Part shown: positions 25,110 through 34,007 of the stretch, in pieces
Numbering within the stretch: the first letter of the stretch is position 1
How the letters are laid out: the number at the start of each line of letters is the position of its first letter
Source: Micromonospora profundi
Lineage (GTDB): Bacteria; Actinomycetota; Actinomycetes; Mycobacteriales; Micromonosporaceae
Direction of reading: 5' to 3'
Assembly (NCBI RefSeq): GCF_011927785.1
Contig: NZ_JAATJK010000001.1
Location: forward strand, 5,303,001 to 5,367,000
Length of the DNA: 64,000 bases
Position numbers and translations under genes: made by a program
The notes under the pieces: generated by a model
What the model saw: only the letters and a program-made list of their open reading frames with translations
Database searches by the model: none
What the model was told of the DNA's origin: nothing

Positions 25110-25559
25110 TCAGACGTGAAGAATCCGGTCGTAGTCGTCGTCGTACCAGCCGTCCATGTTGTGCTTCTGGATGACTCCCGCGACGCGGGTCAGCATCAGC
25201 ACGTCGTAGTTGAAGGTCAGGGCCGCATCCTCGGCCCTGGCGGCGAGGACCCTGGCCACTGTCGCCAACATGTGGGGCTTGCCCTTGTCGACAAGAGTGT
25301 CCTTGCGCATGTAGAAGCTGACGTCGACGTAGGTCTCCGGCTCCCACTGCCACAGAGCGCCACCGTCGTCCTGGGCACCGTAGTAGCCGTGCCGGCCGCC
25401 GGTGATGTCCACGACGTACCCGTCCTCGTCGTTCAGGTCGGCGCTGAGCATCCTGCCGCCGGACGCCGTGGACGTCTCGACCGCTCCGGGAGCAGCCAGC
25501 TCCGCCACCTGATCGAGTGGGATGTCGCCCGCCAGCGTCAGCTGGTACTCGACAGCCAT
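25110..25559 (-). CDS. SitI3-family-like protein
   Basis: 149 residues. The opening MAVEYQLTLAGDIPLDQVAE and the core DITGGRHGYYGAQDDGGALW fit the protein family annotated as SitI3, named after the myxobacterial immunity protein for the SitA3 toxin. Start: ATG 25559 with gaagggg upstream; the longer frame to 25604 is rejected. No toxin gene is adjacent, so it may be an orphan immunity protein. The assignment rests on remembered family features, not on a search. Confidence 0.5.
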   Translation of the reverse strand: MAVEYQLTLAGDIPLDQVAELAAPGAVETSTASGGRMLSADLNDEDGYVVDITGGRHGYYGAQDDGGALWQWEPETYVDVSFYMRKDTLVDKGKPHMLATVARVLAARAEDAALTFNYDVLMLTRVAGVIQKHNMDGWYDDDYDRILHV

Positions 25560-25703
25560 CTGCGCCCCTTCATCAGTCTCGCCGAACGAGCTGAATGATC
25601 GCACCGTCGCGCATTACGGCCGCCAGTTCCTTCAGCCGCTGTCGAAGGCGGATCACCGTGCTCGGAAGGGGTGGAGTTGGCCGATGGATGACCGCCAGCC
25701 TCG

Positions 25704-26231
25704 TCAGTTTCCCGACGCCCCCAACTGCCGCGCCTGCGCGATCGCCACGTCGATGGCCTGCCCGGCCCCTCCGGTACGCGCAACGACCTGCATCAGGACC
25801 TGCTTGACGGCATCCAGCGCCTGCAACAGCGGCCCGGGCTGCCCGCCCTGCAGGACCACTGTGACGAGCTGCTGCGCCTCGCCGATCTGGGTGATGGCCC
25901 CGGCCGCCGCCTCACGGGCGGCATCCACTGCACTCCGCACCGGCGCCAGCCCGGCGACCGTCTCCTGCGCGCTGGCCTCGTTCGGCACCGCCGCGGTGGC
26001 CTTCGTCGCCTCACCGATCGACCCGGCAAGACTTCCCAGGCCGCCCTGGACGCCCGCGATCGCGTTGCGTATCCGGGTCACACCTGCCGCCACGGCGACG
26101 AAGCCCGCGCCCGCCGCTCGCAACGCCACCTCCTGCGCCTGGCTGTCGGCGGCGGCCACCAGCCCCTGCGCGCGTTCGACCCCCGCCATCAAGGCGCGGA
26201 GTTCACCGGTGATCTTCTCGATCTGCGACAC
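25704..26231 (-). CDS. Ala-rich coiled-coil protein, DUF6244-like
   Basis: 175 residues, Ala/Gly/Val-rich and almost wholly helical, with heptad-like spacing and no signal peptide. It resembles the small helical DUF6244 proteins of Micromonosporaceae, often seen beside secreted toxin-like genes. The frame starts with GTG at 26231; the ribosome site is weak, so the start is uncertain. It lies on the same strand as the GH6 cellulase, separated from it by a terminator, so it is transcribed on its own. Confidence 0.5.
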   Translation of the reverse strand: MSQIEKITGELRALMAGVERAQGLVAAADSQAQEVALRAAGAGFVAVAAGVTRIRNAIAGVQGGLGSLAGSIGEATKATAAVPNEASAQETVAGLAPVRSAVDAAREAAAGAITQIGEAQQLVTVVLQGGQPGPLLQALDAVKQVLMQVVARTGGAGQAIDVAIAQARQLGASGN

Positions 26232-26376
26232 GTGGCCAGCGCCCCCAGACGACGACAGTGAAGGTGCTCGAAACCCGAACCTACCGGCACCGGCCCCGCG
26301 CCGCCCGGCTGGACGAGCCGCCGAAAAAGTATGGCCAATCCTGCCCTTGGCGGGGCAGACGTACCTCGGGACGGGA

Positions 26377-26417
26377 GCGGGCCCGGCGCGGAGGGTGCTC
26401 CTCCGCGCCGGGCCCGC
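26377..26417 (-). terminator. Terminator hairpin after cellulase
   Basis: An 18-bp stem (26377-26394 with 26400-26417) with a 5-nt loop, just downstream of the GH6 stop on the minus strand. Confidence 0.85.
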
Positions 26418-26429
26418 CGTGGTGTGGGG

Positions 26430-27821
26430 TCAGGCGGCCGCGCAGGTGGCCGCACCCGGGCCGGTGCCGGTGCCCTGGAAGCCGAAGTTGGTCGACTGGC
26501 CGGCGCCGACCTGTCCGTTGTAGCTCACGTTCGTGAACCGCACGGTTCCGCTGTTACCGCTGGCCTGGGCGCTCCAGGTGCTGGTGACCGCAGCGCCGCC
26601 GGGCAGCGTGATGGTCACGGTCCAGCCGTTGATGGCCGCGGAGCCTGCGGTGACCGTCACGCTCGCGGTGAAGCCGCCGGGCCACTGGTTGAGCACCACC
26701 GAAGCGGAGCAGCCGTTACCGGTCGGCGGCGGCGTGGTGGGAGGCGGCGTGGTGGGGGGAGCCGTCGTCGGCGGCGGGGTGGTGGGGGCAGCGGTGGTCG
26801 GCGGCGGGGTCGTCGGAGGAGCGGTCGTCGGCGGCGGGTTGGGCGCGCCGTTGGCCAGGCTGAAGGCCAGGTCGGGCTGGAACGAGCCGGCCGTGTAGCG
26901 GCAGCCGTCCGCCTCACCCGGCGGCTTCACCCAGAGGTACGCGTCGATGTTGCTGTCGCCGGTGTTCGTCGTCGGGTACTGCCCGATGCGCCGGTCGGTG
27001 TTGTCGTCGCCGCACCAGTCACCGCTGGCGCCACCGTTGCGGCTGGTGTCGATGACCTGGCGCTTGCCCGAGAGGCCCATGCCGTTGAGGGCGGAGATGA
27101 CGGCCCGGCCGAAGTTCGCCTCGCTGGAGGTGGAGTTGTAGTTCGACACGTTCGTGAAGAAGCCGTCGGCGTACTGCACGCCGGCCGCGCGGAGCCGGTT
27201 TGCCGTCTCACCTGCGCTGTTCCAGGTGGAGTGGCCGCCGTCGAGGTACACCTTGGCGTTGGGGTTGCCCGACTTGATGGTCCGGGTGGCAGTCGTGATC
27301 GCCTGGTTGCGCGCGTTGATCTCAGCGCTGCTCAGGCAGGTCAGCAGGGCGAGCGAATCGGTCTCCAGGATGATGATGACGGTCTGGTTGCCCAGCCCTC
27401 TGGAGAAGTTGGACACCCACGTCTGGTACTGGTTGAGGTCCGGTGCCCCGCCCGCGCTGGCCCCGCCGCAGTCCCGGTTGGTGATCTCGTATACCGCCAG
27501 CACCGGGATCTGCTGGGCCGCGTTGGCGGCGCTGATGTGCTCGGAGACCTCGGCCTGCACTGTCGACGGGTTGAAGTTGGCGAACCATCGGGCCTGCGGC
27601 TGACTCGCGATCTTGTCGCGGATCACGGCGGTACGCGAGTCGCCAGGGTTGGCGGCGACCCAGCGGACGACAGCCGACGTGGGGTCACGGTAGAGCGATC
27701 CGGACAGCGTTCCTGCGGAGGCGCTGCCGACGGCGAGGCAGGCCCCGACGACGGCGGCACCCGCGACGGCAGCCACGCTGGCGGCCACCGATCTGCGGCG
27801 TAGCGAGGACAGGGTAGCCAC
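26430..27821 (-). CDS. Secreted GH6 cellulase with CBM2
   Basis: 463 residues: signal peptide (about 1-36), GH6 catalytic domain (about 37-320), a Pro/Thr linker of PPTT units (about 325-365) and a family 2 cellulose-binding module (about 368-463). GH6 landmarks are AVYEITNRDCGG, ILETDSLALL (catalytic acid Asp), YLDGGHSTW, DTSRNG and WVKPPGEADG. It cuts beta-1,4-glucan with inversion. The GTG at 27821 has aggagg 9 nt upstream. A TGGGAGCG-TTTCCA box sits in the promoter region, pointing to cellobiose-linked repression. Confidence 0.92.
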   Translation of the reverse strand: MATLSSLRRRSVAASVAAVAGAAVVGACLAVGSASAGTLSGSLYRDPTSAVVRWVAANPGDSRTAVIRDKIASQPQARWFANFNPSTVQAEVSEHISAANAAQQIPVLAVYEITNRDCGGASAGGAPDLNQYQTWVSNFSRGLGNQTVIIILETDSLALLTCLSSAEINARNQAITTATRTIKSGNPNAKVYLDGGHSTWNSAGETANRLRAAGVQYADGFFTNVSNYNSTSSEANFGRAVISALNGMGLSGKRQVIDTSRNGGASGDWCGDDNTDRRIGQYPTTNTGDSNIDAYLWVKPPGEADGCRYTAGSFQPDLAFSLANGAPNPPPTTAPPTTPPPTTAAPTTPPPTTAPPTTPPPTTPPPTGNGCSASVVLNQWPGGFTASVTVTAGSAAINGWTVTITLPGGAAVTSTWSAQASGNSGTVRFTNVSYNGQVGAGQSTNFGFQGTGTGPGAATCAAA

Positions 27822-27861
27822 GACGTGTTTCCTCCTGATCACATCGATGTATCTAAGTTCA

Positions 27862-27875
27862 TGGGAGCGTTTCCA
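27862..27875 (-). promoter_or_regulatory. CebR-like operator of the cellulase gene
   Basis: The 14-mer TGGGAGCGTTTCCA lies about 41-54 nt upstream of the cellulase GTG and differs by two bases from the palindrome TGGGAGCGCTCCCA bound by LacI-family CebR in streptomycetes. It should give derepression by cello-oligosaccharides. Confidence 0.6.
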
Positions 27876-28015
27876 TGGACGGTAGCGGAGGCGCGCCCCG
27901 CTGCCAAGGTGTGCGGGTACGTCGCAACGGAAGCGACGGTCGTTGACGTCATGGCTCGCGCCAAGCGCGACGTGGCGCTCGCGCCGGGCCGGCGGAATGC
28001 CGTCCGGCGGCCGGC

Positions 28016-28312
28016 TCACCTGCCTCTGTTGAGGCCCACGATGGTGCCGTTGAGCACTGTGGCGAAGAGGGTCCATGCGGCGTACGGAGCCAGTGCGGCA
28101 CCGGCCAGGCGGTCCGCACGCGCGGCGCGGCCGAGCAACACCAGGTTGGACGCGTTGAGCGCGGCGATCTCGGCCAGCGCGGCGGCGAGCTTGCGGGCGC
28201 CGAAGAACAGCGCCATGTCGGATGAATCGCCGCCCGCCGACCGCCGGAAGGTCGGTTCCGGGTACGTCTCGATGCACAGATCCTTCATCAAGTCACCGAG
28301 GTTCGTAGACAA
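28016..28312 (-). pseudogene. Truncated TspO/MBR-like protein
   Basis: 98 residues. From about residue 34 the sequence LFFGARKLAAALAEIAALN, then LAPYAAWTLFATVLN, matches the last two helices of TspO/MBR proteins (about 160 residues in full). The first 33 residues are unrelated and hydrophilic, so helices 1-3 are missing. It is either an unusual short protein or a truncated gene that recruited a new start. TspO binds porphyrins in other bacteria; this remnant would lack the binding bundle. Confidence 0.45.
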
Positions 28313-28594
28313 TTTTCACACCCTTCGATAGCCTCCAAACAACAGCGATGATCGTCGATAGGGAGGTTCCATGCGACCGCACCTCCCACGGCAGAGCCGG
28401 CACCGGTCACCGACGCGGTGACGGCGAAATTCCTCGGCTAAGCCGACGCGGGCACCGCCCGAGCGGCCGGCGCGGAGCGAACCAGGGTCATCGTGACCCG
28501 GACTAACGGCCGGAGGGCCTTCGGCACTGCGGTGCTGCTGGCGGACCGGTGGAACCGCCCCAGCGAACCCACCCATCTCGAAGAAGGCTGCCCG
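28313..28594. other. Intergenic region upstream of GH43-like gene
   Basis: About 280 nt holding the presumed promoters of two divergent genes. No recognisable operator; no gene seen. Confidence 0.45.
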
Positions 28595-29680
28595 ATGATG
28601 AAATCTCTCCGAAAGCGCGGGGCGATCGTCGCCTTCGCGGCGGCCGCACTGGTCGCGACCACGGGAGCGCCGCCCGCCGGCGCGGTGCCCCAGGACGACT
28701 TCGCCACCCTGGCGAGCACGTCCACGTTCCCGCTCGCCGACCCCGACACCGTGCTGGCGAAGGACGGCTCGTACGTCACCTACGGCACCACGGTCGGCGC
28801 CGGGACCGGCGCGCGCTGCGGCGCCACCGGCAAGCTGTACGTGCCCGTCCTCGTCCACGGCTCCGGCAACAGCGTCGGCATGACCAACTGCGCGTCGCAC
28901 GACGCCCTGCCCTCCGGCCCGGGTGGCTGGGCGGAGCCCGGCGGGTCGGTCTGGGCACCCGGCGTCGCACGCTTCGGCGACCGGTTCTTCATGTTCTACA
29001 CGGCGTCCCGGAAGGGCTCCGGCCAGAAGTGCATCGGGCGGGCCGTCGCCGACAGCGCCCGTGGCCCCTTCCAGAACCAGGGCGAATGGGCGTGCCCCGA
29101 CGCGGGCCGGTGGGCGCTCGACGCCAACCCGTTCGTGGGCGGCGGGAACCTGTACGTCACCTATCGGGACGACGCCATCACCACCGGCGCGGGGACCGGC
29201 ATCTCCACCGTGCGCACCGACGGCGAGGGACGCGCGATCTGGGACACCCGGCGGGACATGCTCAAGAGCGCCGACATCACCTGGGACTCCGCCAAGATCA
29301 ACGGCGGCACCCACGTGGTCGAGAACCCGTCGATGTGGAAGGAGGCCGACGGCAGGTGGTACCTGATGTACTCGGGCAACAACTGGGACAGCGCCCGATA
29401 CTCCACCGGCATCGCGAACTGCGGCACGACCCCGCTGCCCAGCTCCCGCTGCACCCCCATCCGTGAAGGTGTCACCCGTCCGTTCTTCGGCTTCACCGGC
29501 ACGGCCGGGCTGAACCCGATCCGGGGCCTGCCCGGCAATCACCAGGGGCCCGGCGGAATGGACGTCTTCCGCGCCGCCGACGGCACCGCCCGGGTGGTCT
29601 GGCACTGGTGGGACGGCGGCCCCCGGTTCCCGATGACAGGCGTGCTGACCCGCCCCACCAGCGGCTTCCTCGTCTCGTAG
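28595..29680 (+). CDS. Secreted GH43-like five-bladed propeller protein
   Basis: 361 residues with a signal peptide (about 1-28, APPAGA). The rest has the five-bladed propeller pattern of glycoside hydrolase family 43: LADPDTV (base Asp), LDANPFV (pKa Asp) and VVENPSMW (acid Glu). Such enzymes act on arabinan or xylan side chains. Start: tandem ATGs at 28595 with gaagaagg upstream. It follows the cellulase locus and is probably cotranscribed with the EEP gene 52 nt downstream. The precise linkage cut is unknown. Confidence 0.8.
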   Translation: MMKSLRKRGAIVAFAAAALVATTGAPPAGAVPQDDFATLASTSTFPLADPDTVLAKDGSYVTYGTTVGAGTGARCGATGKLYVPVLVHGSGNSVGMTNCASHDALPSGPGGWAEPGGSVWAPGVARFGDRFFMFYTASRKGSGQKCIGRAVADSARGPFQNQGEWACPDAGRWALDANPFVGGGNLYVTYRDDAITTGAGTGISTVRTDGEGRAIWDTRRDMLKSADITWDSAKINGGTHVVENPSMWKEADGRWYLMYSGNNWDSARYSTGIANCGTTPLPSSRCTPIREGVTRPFFGFTGTAGLNPIRGLPGNHQGPGGMDVFRAADGTARVVWHWWDGGPRFPMTGVLTRPTSGFLVS

Positions 29681-29732
29681 TCAGCGATCCCACACCTCAC
29701 TCGCCCGACGGACAGTCCCCAGAGAGGATCGA

Positions 29733-30566
29733 ATGAATCCGATAAGCAGACGGCAGGCCCTCGGCGTCGCCGGTGGCGTCGTCCTCGCCGGCACCACCGG
29801 TGCCTTCACCTTCGCCGCACCGGCCGGCGCGGCGACCGCCTGGCGCGACCTCGGCGTCGTCACCGCCAACATCGGCCGCACCAACCTCGGCCAGCGCAAG
29901 GCCGCGATCACCGCCGTCCGGAACGCTCTGCGCCTGACCGGCCCCGAGGACCTTCCCCTGGTCGGCTGGCAGGAGATCGGTGAGGGAGACGGCGACACGA
30001 AGGAGAAGGGCTGGATCAACGGCCAGTTCGGCCCCCGCTACCGCAACGTGCACCTGGACGACGGCGGGCACCGCGTACCCATCTCCGTGCCCCGGGTGTA
30101 CGACGTGCTCCGCGCCGACGTCACGCCCGTCCACGAGGGCAAGGCACATGTCTCGCCGAACCGCGTCATCTCCGAGGTTCTCCTGGCCGCGCACGACGAC
30201 GCGGCCCTTCAGTTCGCCTTTCTCAACACGCACTTCGTCGCCGGCGCCCACAACGGCAGGACCGATCCGGAGGAGGCGTGGCGCAGGAACCGGTGGGCCC
30301 GCCACTTCGACGTCCTCCACGACCGGATCGCCAGCTGGAACGCCCGTGGCTACCCGGTGATCTGGACCGGTGACACCAACCGCGACCCGATGCCGAAGCT
30401 CTTCCCGGCGAAGGAGACGCGCGCCTTCGCTACCGGCATCGACCAGATCGGCTGGCTCCAGGGCACCAACGGGGTGCAGATCCAGCTCCGCAAACGCAAG
30501 GTCATCCCCATGAATGTCGACGGCCACGATGCCCGCGTGGCGGTGCTTCAGCTCCGCCGCGCCTGA
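29733..30566 (+). CDS. Secreted endonuclease/exonuclease/phosphatase (EEP) family protein
   Basis: 277 residues with a Tat signal (SRRQALG, then a hydrophobic core; about 1-34). EEP-fold motifs in order: WQEIGEGD (metal-binding Glu), LNTHFVAGAHN (His), TGDTNRDP (Asp/Asn) and VDGHDARV (catalytic His). Members cleave phosphodiesters in DNA, RNA or lipids; the substrate is unknown. Start: ATG 29733 with agagagga. It follows the GH43-like gene directly, suggesting a set of exported degradative enzymes. Confidence 0.8.
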   Translation: MNPISRRQALGVAGGVVLAGTTGAFTFAAPAGAATAWRDLGVVTANIGRTNLGQRKAAITAVRNALRLTGPEDLPLVGWQEIGEGDGDTKEKGWINGQFGPRYRNVHLDDGGHRVPISVPRVYDVLRADVTPVHEGKAHVSPNRVISEVLLAAHDDAALQFAFLNTHFVAGAHNGRTDPEEAWRRNRWARHFDVLHDRIASWNARGYPVIWTGDTNRDPMPKLFPAKETRAFATGIDQIGWLQGTNGVQIQLRKRKVIPMNVDGHDARVAVLQLRRA

Positions 30567-30590
30567 TCGACAGTTCGCGGACACGCACGT

Positions 30591-30617
30591 GCCCGGCGTC
30601 CCCAGGGGACGCCGGGC
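30591..30617 (+). terminator. Terminator hairpin after EEP gene
   Basis: Arms 30591-30603 and 30605-30617 are exact inverted copies; sterically the loop is about 7 nt. It starts 25 nt after the stop. Confidence 0.8.
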
Positions 30618-30680
30618 AGGGCCGGCAGGGCGACGATCACCGACCTGCGCCGATGATCAGGGCTGCTAGTTTCCTGGACC

Positions 30681-31121
30681 ATGGACGACACCCCTCGCTG
30701 GTACCGCCCGCAACCCAATGGGTTGCTTCTGATCGGCACCGCTACCGCACTGTTCGGTTACCTGACCCCGTGGTTCCGTGGCAGCCCTCGCCGCCAGTGG
30801 TGGTACTCGGGTTGGGGCTACCTGGAGAAGGAGGGCGGCTGGACCTGGTGGGTAGTGGTGTTCCTCGTGATCGCCATCTGCGCCAGCCTCTGGGCCGGCC
30901 GGTCCGTGGAACTCGCCCTGTTCGCCGCCGGCGCGACGGTGGCCGGGATGTTCCTCGCCGGTGCCGTGGTCGCGGTGAGCCTGGGCACGCTGCCGGAGCG
31001 CACCAGCATCGACTGGGTCGGTGAGCTGCCCTTCGGGATGGGAATGCCACTGATGGCCATCGGATTCGGAACCGCGATCGCCGGTGCGCTGGCTGCCGTT
31101 CGCCGTGACGGTGAGTCGTGA
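30681..31121 (+). CDS. Four-helix membrane protein of unknown function
   Basis: 146 residues with about four hydrophobic helices (17-32, 57-73, 78-102, 118-140) and a Trp-rich loop (RQWWYSGWGYL). No family is recognised and no catalytic residues are apparent. Start: the ATG at 30681. The next gene on the same strand starts 64 nt later. Confidence 0.6.
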   Translation: MDDTPRWYRPQPNGLLLIGTATALFGYLTPWFRGSPRRQWWYSGWGYLEKEGGWTWWVVVFLVIAICASLWAGRSVELALFAAGATVAGMFLAGAVVAVSLGTLPERTSIDWVGELPFGMGMPLMAIGFGTAIAGALAAVRRDGES

Positions 31122-31185
31122 TGATCGTCCGCGTCAACGACTGTTGCGCGCCGTGCCGACCTCACGGTGCGACTATCGTTCTGGC

Positions 31186-31668
31186 ATGGTGATCGATCCG
31201 TCCGCCGCCGTCGCTGCCGCCTTCCTCGCGGACGGGCCCGCCGAAGGCGTCGACCTCAGCCTGTTCGGGCAGTTCGCCGGGTCCTGGTTGTTGGACTGCA
31301 CCGAGTACGACCCCGAGGGCACCTCCACGGTCCGTCGAGGCGAGTGGCACTTCGGGTACGCGCTAGGCGGGTCGGCAACCACCGATGTGTGGATCCTGCC
31401 CGGCGTCGAGCACGGCGTCAGCCTGCGATTCCCGGATCCCACAGCCGGTGCGGGGATTTGGCGCTCGACCTGGGTGGGGCCGGGCCGACGTCGGACGCAC
31501 ACATTCCTGGCCTCCCGCGTCGCCGACCAGATCGTGCTCGACGGTGGCGATCTGCGCTGGACCTTCTCCGACATCGAGGCCGACGAGTTCCGCTGGCGCA
31601 ACGAGGCACGACAGCCCGACGGAGCCTGGCGAGTCCAGCAGACGTTCCAGGTGTGGCGGCAACGCTGA
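31186..31668 (+). CDS. Hypothetical lipocalin-like (DUF1579-type) protein
   Basis: 160 residues, soluble and strand-rich: FAGSWLLDCTEYDP, GEWHFGYALGG, then WRSTWVGPGR and a closing WRWRNEAR-type strand. This is the pattern of small beta-barrel DUF1579-like proteins, where the phrase 'G-x-W' opens the fold. The ATG at 31186 is preferred over the long frame from 31084, which overlaps the preceding gene. Function unknown. Confidence 0.5.
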   Translation: MVIDPSAAVAAAFLADGPAEGVDLSLFGQFAGSWLLDCTEYDPEGTSTVRRGEWHFGYALGGSATTDVWILPGVEHGVSLRFPDPTAGAGIWRSTWVGPGRRRTHTFLASRVADQIVLDGGDLRWTFSDIEADEFRWRNEARQPDGAWRVQQTFQVWRQR

Positions 31669-31803
31669 CGCGGCCGCGCAGTGCCGACGACGCGGGACAG
31701 GCCAGGTCAGACCCGCGATGACGAAGGGTCGTCCGATGTCGACAGCCCGCCGGCCAGCCGGTCGCGGCAGAAGTCCCGGAACGACCGGGGCGGCCGGCCT
31801 CGC

Positions 31804-32490
31804 CTATGCAGTCGGGCTGGCCCCCCGAGGCGGCCGAGCAGGCGGGTTGCGGCCCAGGGAGCTCAGCAGTTCGTCCAGCAGTTCCAGCTCCGCCCACCCG
31901 TTGACGGCGATCTGACCGGAGGCGTCGACGCTGATCTCGATGCGGTCGTGCTCGCGTCGCACGTCGTCGAGCAGGTGCGGGAAGCGGTCGCTCAGCGCGA
32001 TGAACTCCTGGTTCGCCGACCCCACCCACGGCCGGACGGTGTCGATGCGGTCCCGCAGGAACGGGCCGGCGACGAGCAGATCCGTCTCGCCGAGCAACGC
32101 GGCGACATCCTCACGGCCCTCGGCGACGGCCTCCCGCAGCTGCTCGCTGGTGTAGCCGGTGAAGGTCATGACCGACCGACCGGCTCGGCGTACAGCGGTC
32201 GCGACCTCGGCAAGCGCCGCGGCTTGGTCGAAAGGCTCCCCGCCCAGCAGCGTCAACCCGTCGGTGCCGGTGTGGAGGATGCGGGCTGCCAGGTCGTCCG
32301 GTGCAAGCCCCTCACCGCCCCGAAAGGTCCACATGTGGGGGTTGAAGCAGCCGGCGCATCGGATCGTGCAGCCCTGCACCCAGACCGCCGTGCGCTCGCC
32401 CGGTCCTTCGGCCCGTGTCGACGCGAGGAACCGTGCTACCGACACCAGCCCCGATGCGGAGGGAAGCGGGCGGGGACCGCCATCAGACAT
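31804..32490 (-). CDS. Radical SAM activating enzyme, NrdG-like
   Basis: 228 residues. CTIRCAGC holds the three cluster cysteines (Cys41, Cys45, Cys48) in the CxxxCxxC spacing, and LLGGEPFDQ the GGE motif that binds SAM. The small size fits the glycyl-radical-activase/NrdG subgroup. No glycyl radical enzyme is adjacent, so it probably acts on a partner of this operon. Last gene of the five-gene operon; its start overlaps the HhH gene by 8 nt. Start: ATG at 32490. Confidence 0.8.
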   Translation of the reverse strand: MSDGGPRPLPSASGLVSVARFLASTRAEGPGERTAVWVQGCTIRCAGCFNPHMWTFRGGEGLAPDDLAARILHTGTDGLTLLGGEPFDQAAALAEVATAVRRAGRSVMTFTGYTSEQLREAVAEGREDVAALLGETDLLVAGPFLRDRIDTVRPWVGSANQEFIALSDRFPHLLDDVRREHDRIEISVDASGQIAVNGWAELELLDELLSSLGRNPPARPPRGASPTA

Positions 32491-33322
32491 CGAGTACGCG
32501 GCCGTGGGGTAACGGCGGCGACTGGGCGGGCGGCGACCCCGGGTGCGGCGGTGCGCAGGTCAGCAGGTGCCTGACGTGGGCGAACTCGTGCGGGGCCAGG
32601 TTCGCCGCCGTGGCGAACTCCTCCACGCTGCCGAAGCCCCGGCGTGCCTGCCGTTCGGTCATCACCTGGTGCACCCGGGCCGGGTGGAAGTTCGGGAGCG
32701 CGGCGAGCTGCGCGGGTGTCGCGGCGTTGACGTCGATCGACGGGGGCACTGCCGCAGTGCCTGCGGGCTGCGGTATCGCCGCTGGTGCCTGCTGCGTCGC
32801 CGCCGTGGGACCTGGGCCGTAGTAGGTGTCGGGGGTCGGGATGACGCCCGCCACCGCGGGCTGTGCGGGCGTCGGCGGGTAGAACGGTGCTCCCGCCGGA
32901 GCCGGAGGATAGGGGCCGCCTGTCCAGACGGGCGGCGGTGCCGTCGGTTGCGCGTACCAGGGCACGTGGTTTGCCTGCCACCGCAGCCAGGCCGAGTTGA
33001 TGAGGCAGGCGTGAAAGATGCTCGCCACCCAGATCGCTAGAAGTGCGCCGGCTGCCCAGCCGCCCACGGTGGTCCGCTTGCCCGAACCGTCCAGGAACAC
33101 GAACGCGCCGATACCGGCAGCGGCATAGACGATGCCCGGTATCCACCAGGTCGCACGTCGGGCGCGGAGCCCCACGTAGAGGAAGCCCGCTCCTCCCAGG
33201 CAGCCCATACCGACCAGGGGAAGCAGCAGCCACCAGCTGTGCAGGATCCGCCACCACAGGCTCGCGCCCGGGTTCGCGGGAGGCGGTGGAGCGGCCCACG
33301 CCCCGTTAGGCACGTTCGACAT
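32483..33322 (-). CDS. Membrane protein with ComEA-like helix-hairpin-helix domain
   Basis: 279 residues: a cytoplasmic lead, about four hydrophobic segments (25-115), a Pro-rich linker and a C-terminal HhH domain (about 190-250: DVNAATPAQLAALPNF, then RGFGSVEEFATAANL). ComEA-type HhH domains bind DNA; here the domain is probably cytoplasmic or linked to an ATPase partner. Its start overlaps DUF2997 by 17 nt and its stop overlaps the radical SAM gene. Start ATG at 33322. Confidence 0.65.
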   Translation of the reverse strand: MSNVPNGAWAAPPPPANPGASLWWRILHSWWLLLPLVGMGCLGGAGFLYVGLRARRATWWIPGIVYAAAGIGAFVFLDGSGKRTTVGGWAAGALLAIWVASIFHACLINSAWLRWQANHVPWYAQPTAPPPVWTGGPYPPAPAGAPFYPPTPAQPAVAGVIPTPDTYYGPGPTAATQQAPAAIPQPAGTAAVPPSIDVNAATPAQLAALPNFHPARVHQVMTERQARRGFGSVEEFATAANLAPHEFAHVRHLLTCAPPHPGSPPAQSPPLPHGRVLDV

Positions 33323-33524
33323 CGAGATCTTCCTGAAGGTTCCGCGCGTTCACGGTGGTCCTGGTGTAGTCGGCGGTGTATGCGCTCTCCACGGTGCGCG
33401 CGTCGAGTAGATCTTCCAACACGCTGATGTAGTCGAGACAGCCGCTACCCACCACACCTCTGGTCTCGGCGCTCACGATGCCGTCGGTCGCCACCGTCAA
33501 CACGATCTGCGGCTTCTCCGTCAT
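33306..33524 (-). CDS. DUF2997-like small protein
   Basis: 72 residues. QIVLTVATDGIVSAETRGVVGSGCLDYISVL matches the DUF2997 pattern (strand, Asp-Gly turn, G-x-x-C). DUF2997 genes occur next to DUF1257 and Ycf46-like ATPases, as here. Function is unknown. The start ATG at 33524 overlaps the DUF1257-like stop by 4 nt. Confidence 0.6.
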   Translation of the reverse strand: MTEKPQIVLTVATDGIVSAETRGVVGSGCLDYISVLEDLLDARTVESAYTADYTRTTVNARNLQEDLDVERA

Positions 33525-33976
33525 GACTGCCGCCCCTCGACCGCGAAGACCATCCGTACGCTCGCATCGTCGGCGACGGTCTCGGACTCCAGCCGAAGTC
33601 CGGCGGCCGGAGCTCGCTCCCGGAGCCGGTCGAGGACGGCGCGCTGGACCTGCCGCCCGTATCCGGCGTCCACGGCGCGGATGATGTCGACGGCTCGCTG
33701 CTCATCGACCTCACCGGTCAGGTGCGCCGACCACACGTCGTTCTCTCCGCGCTGGAAGTTCGCCTGCACGCGGTCCCAGGCCGCGACGATCCCCTGGCCG
33801 TCGACGGTGACGACCGCGTCGGTCTCACGCAGGGCAGCGGTCAGCAACACCTCGTCCCGCATCCGTGTCTGCACCTGGCAGATGATGTGGCCACGTTCAT
33901 CGCGGTCGGCGGTGGCGCCGCGAACGGCGGCGACGGTCGCCACGGCCAGCGGCACGAGCAGCAGTGAGACGCTCAA
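33521..33976 (-). CDS. DUF1257 (Ycf35)-like protein with N-terminal membrane segment
   Basis: 151 residues. A hydrophobic lead (SLLLVPLAVATVAAV) precedes a Ycf35-like core: GHIICQVQTRMRDE, AWDRVQANFQRGENDVW and YGRQVQRAVLDRLRE. Ycf35/DUF1257 is conserved in cyanobacteria, plastids and many bacteria beside a Ycf46-type ATPase; its role is unresolved. The TTG at 33976 has gagagg 9 nt upstream. Gap to the ATPase stop is 31 nt. The membrane anchor is not typical of DUF1257 and may be specific to this variant. Confidence 0.6.
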   Translation of the reverse strand: MSVSLLLVPLAVATVAAVRGATADRDERGHIICQVQTRMRDEVLLTAALRETDAVVTVDGQGIVAAWDRVQANFQRGENDVWSAHLTGEVDEQRAVDIIRAVDAGYGRQVQRAVLDRLRERAPAAGLRLESETVADDASVRMVFAVEGRQS

Positions 33977-34007
33977 GGGACCAGCCCTCTCGTTCGCGAA
34001 GGGAGCA

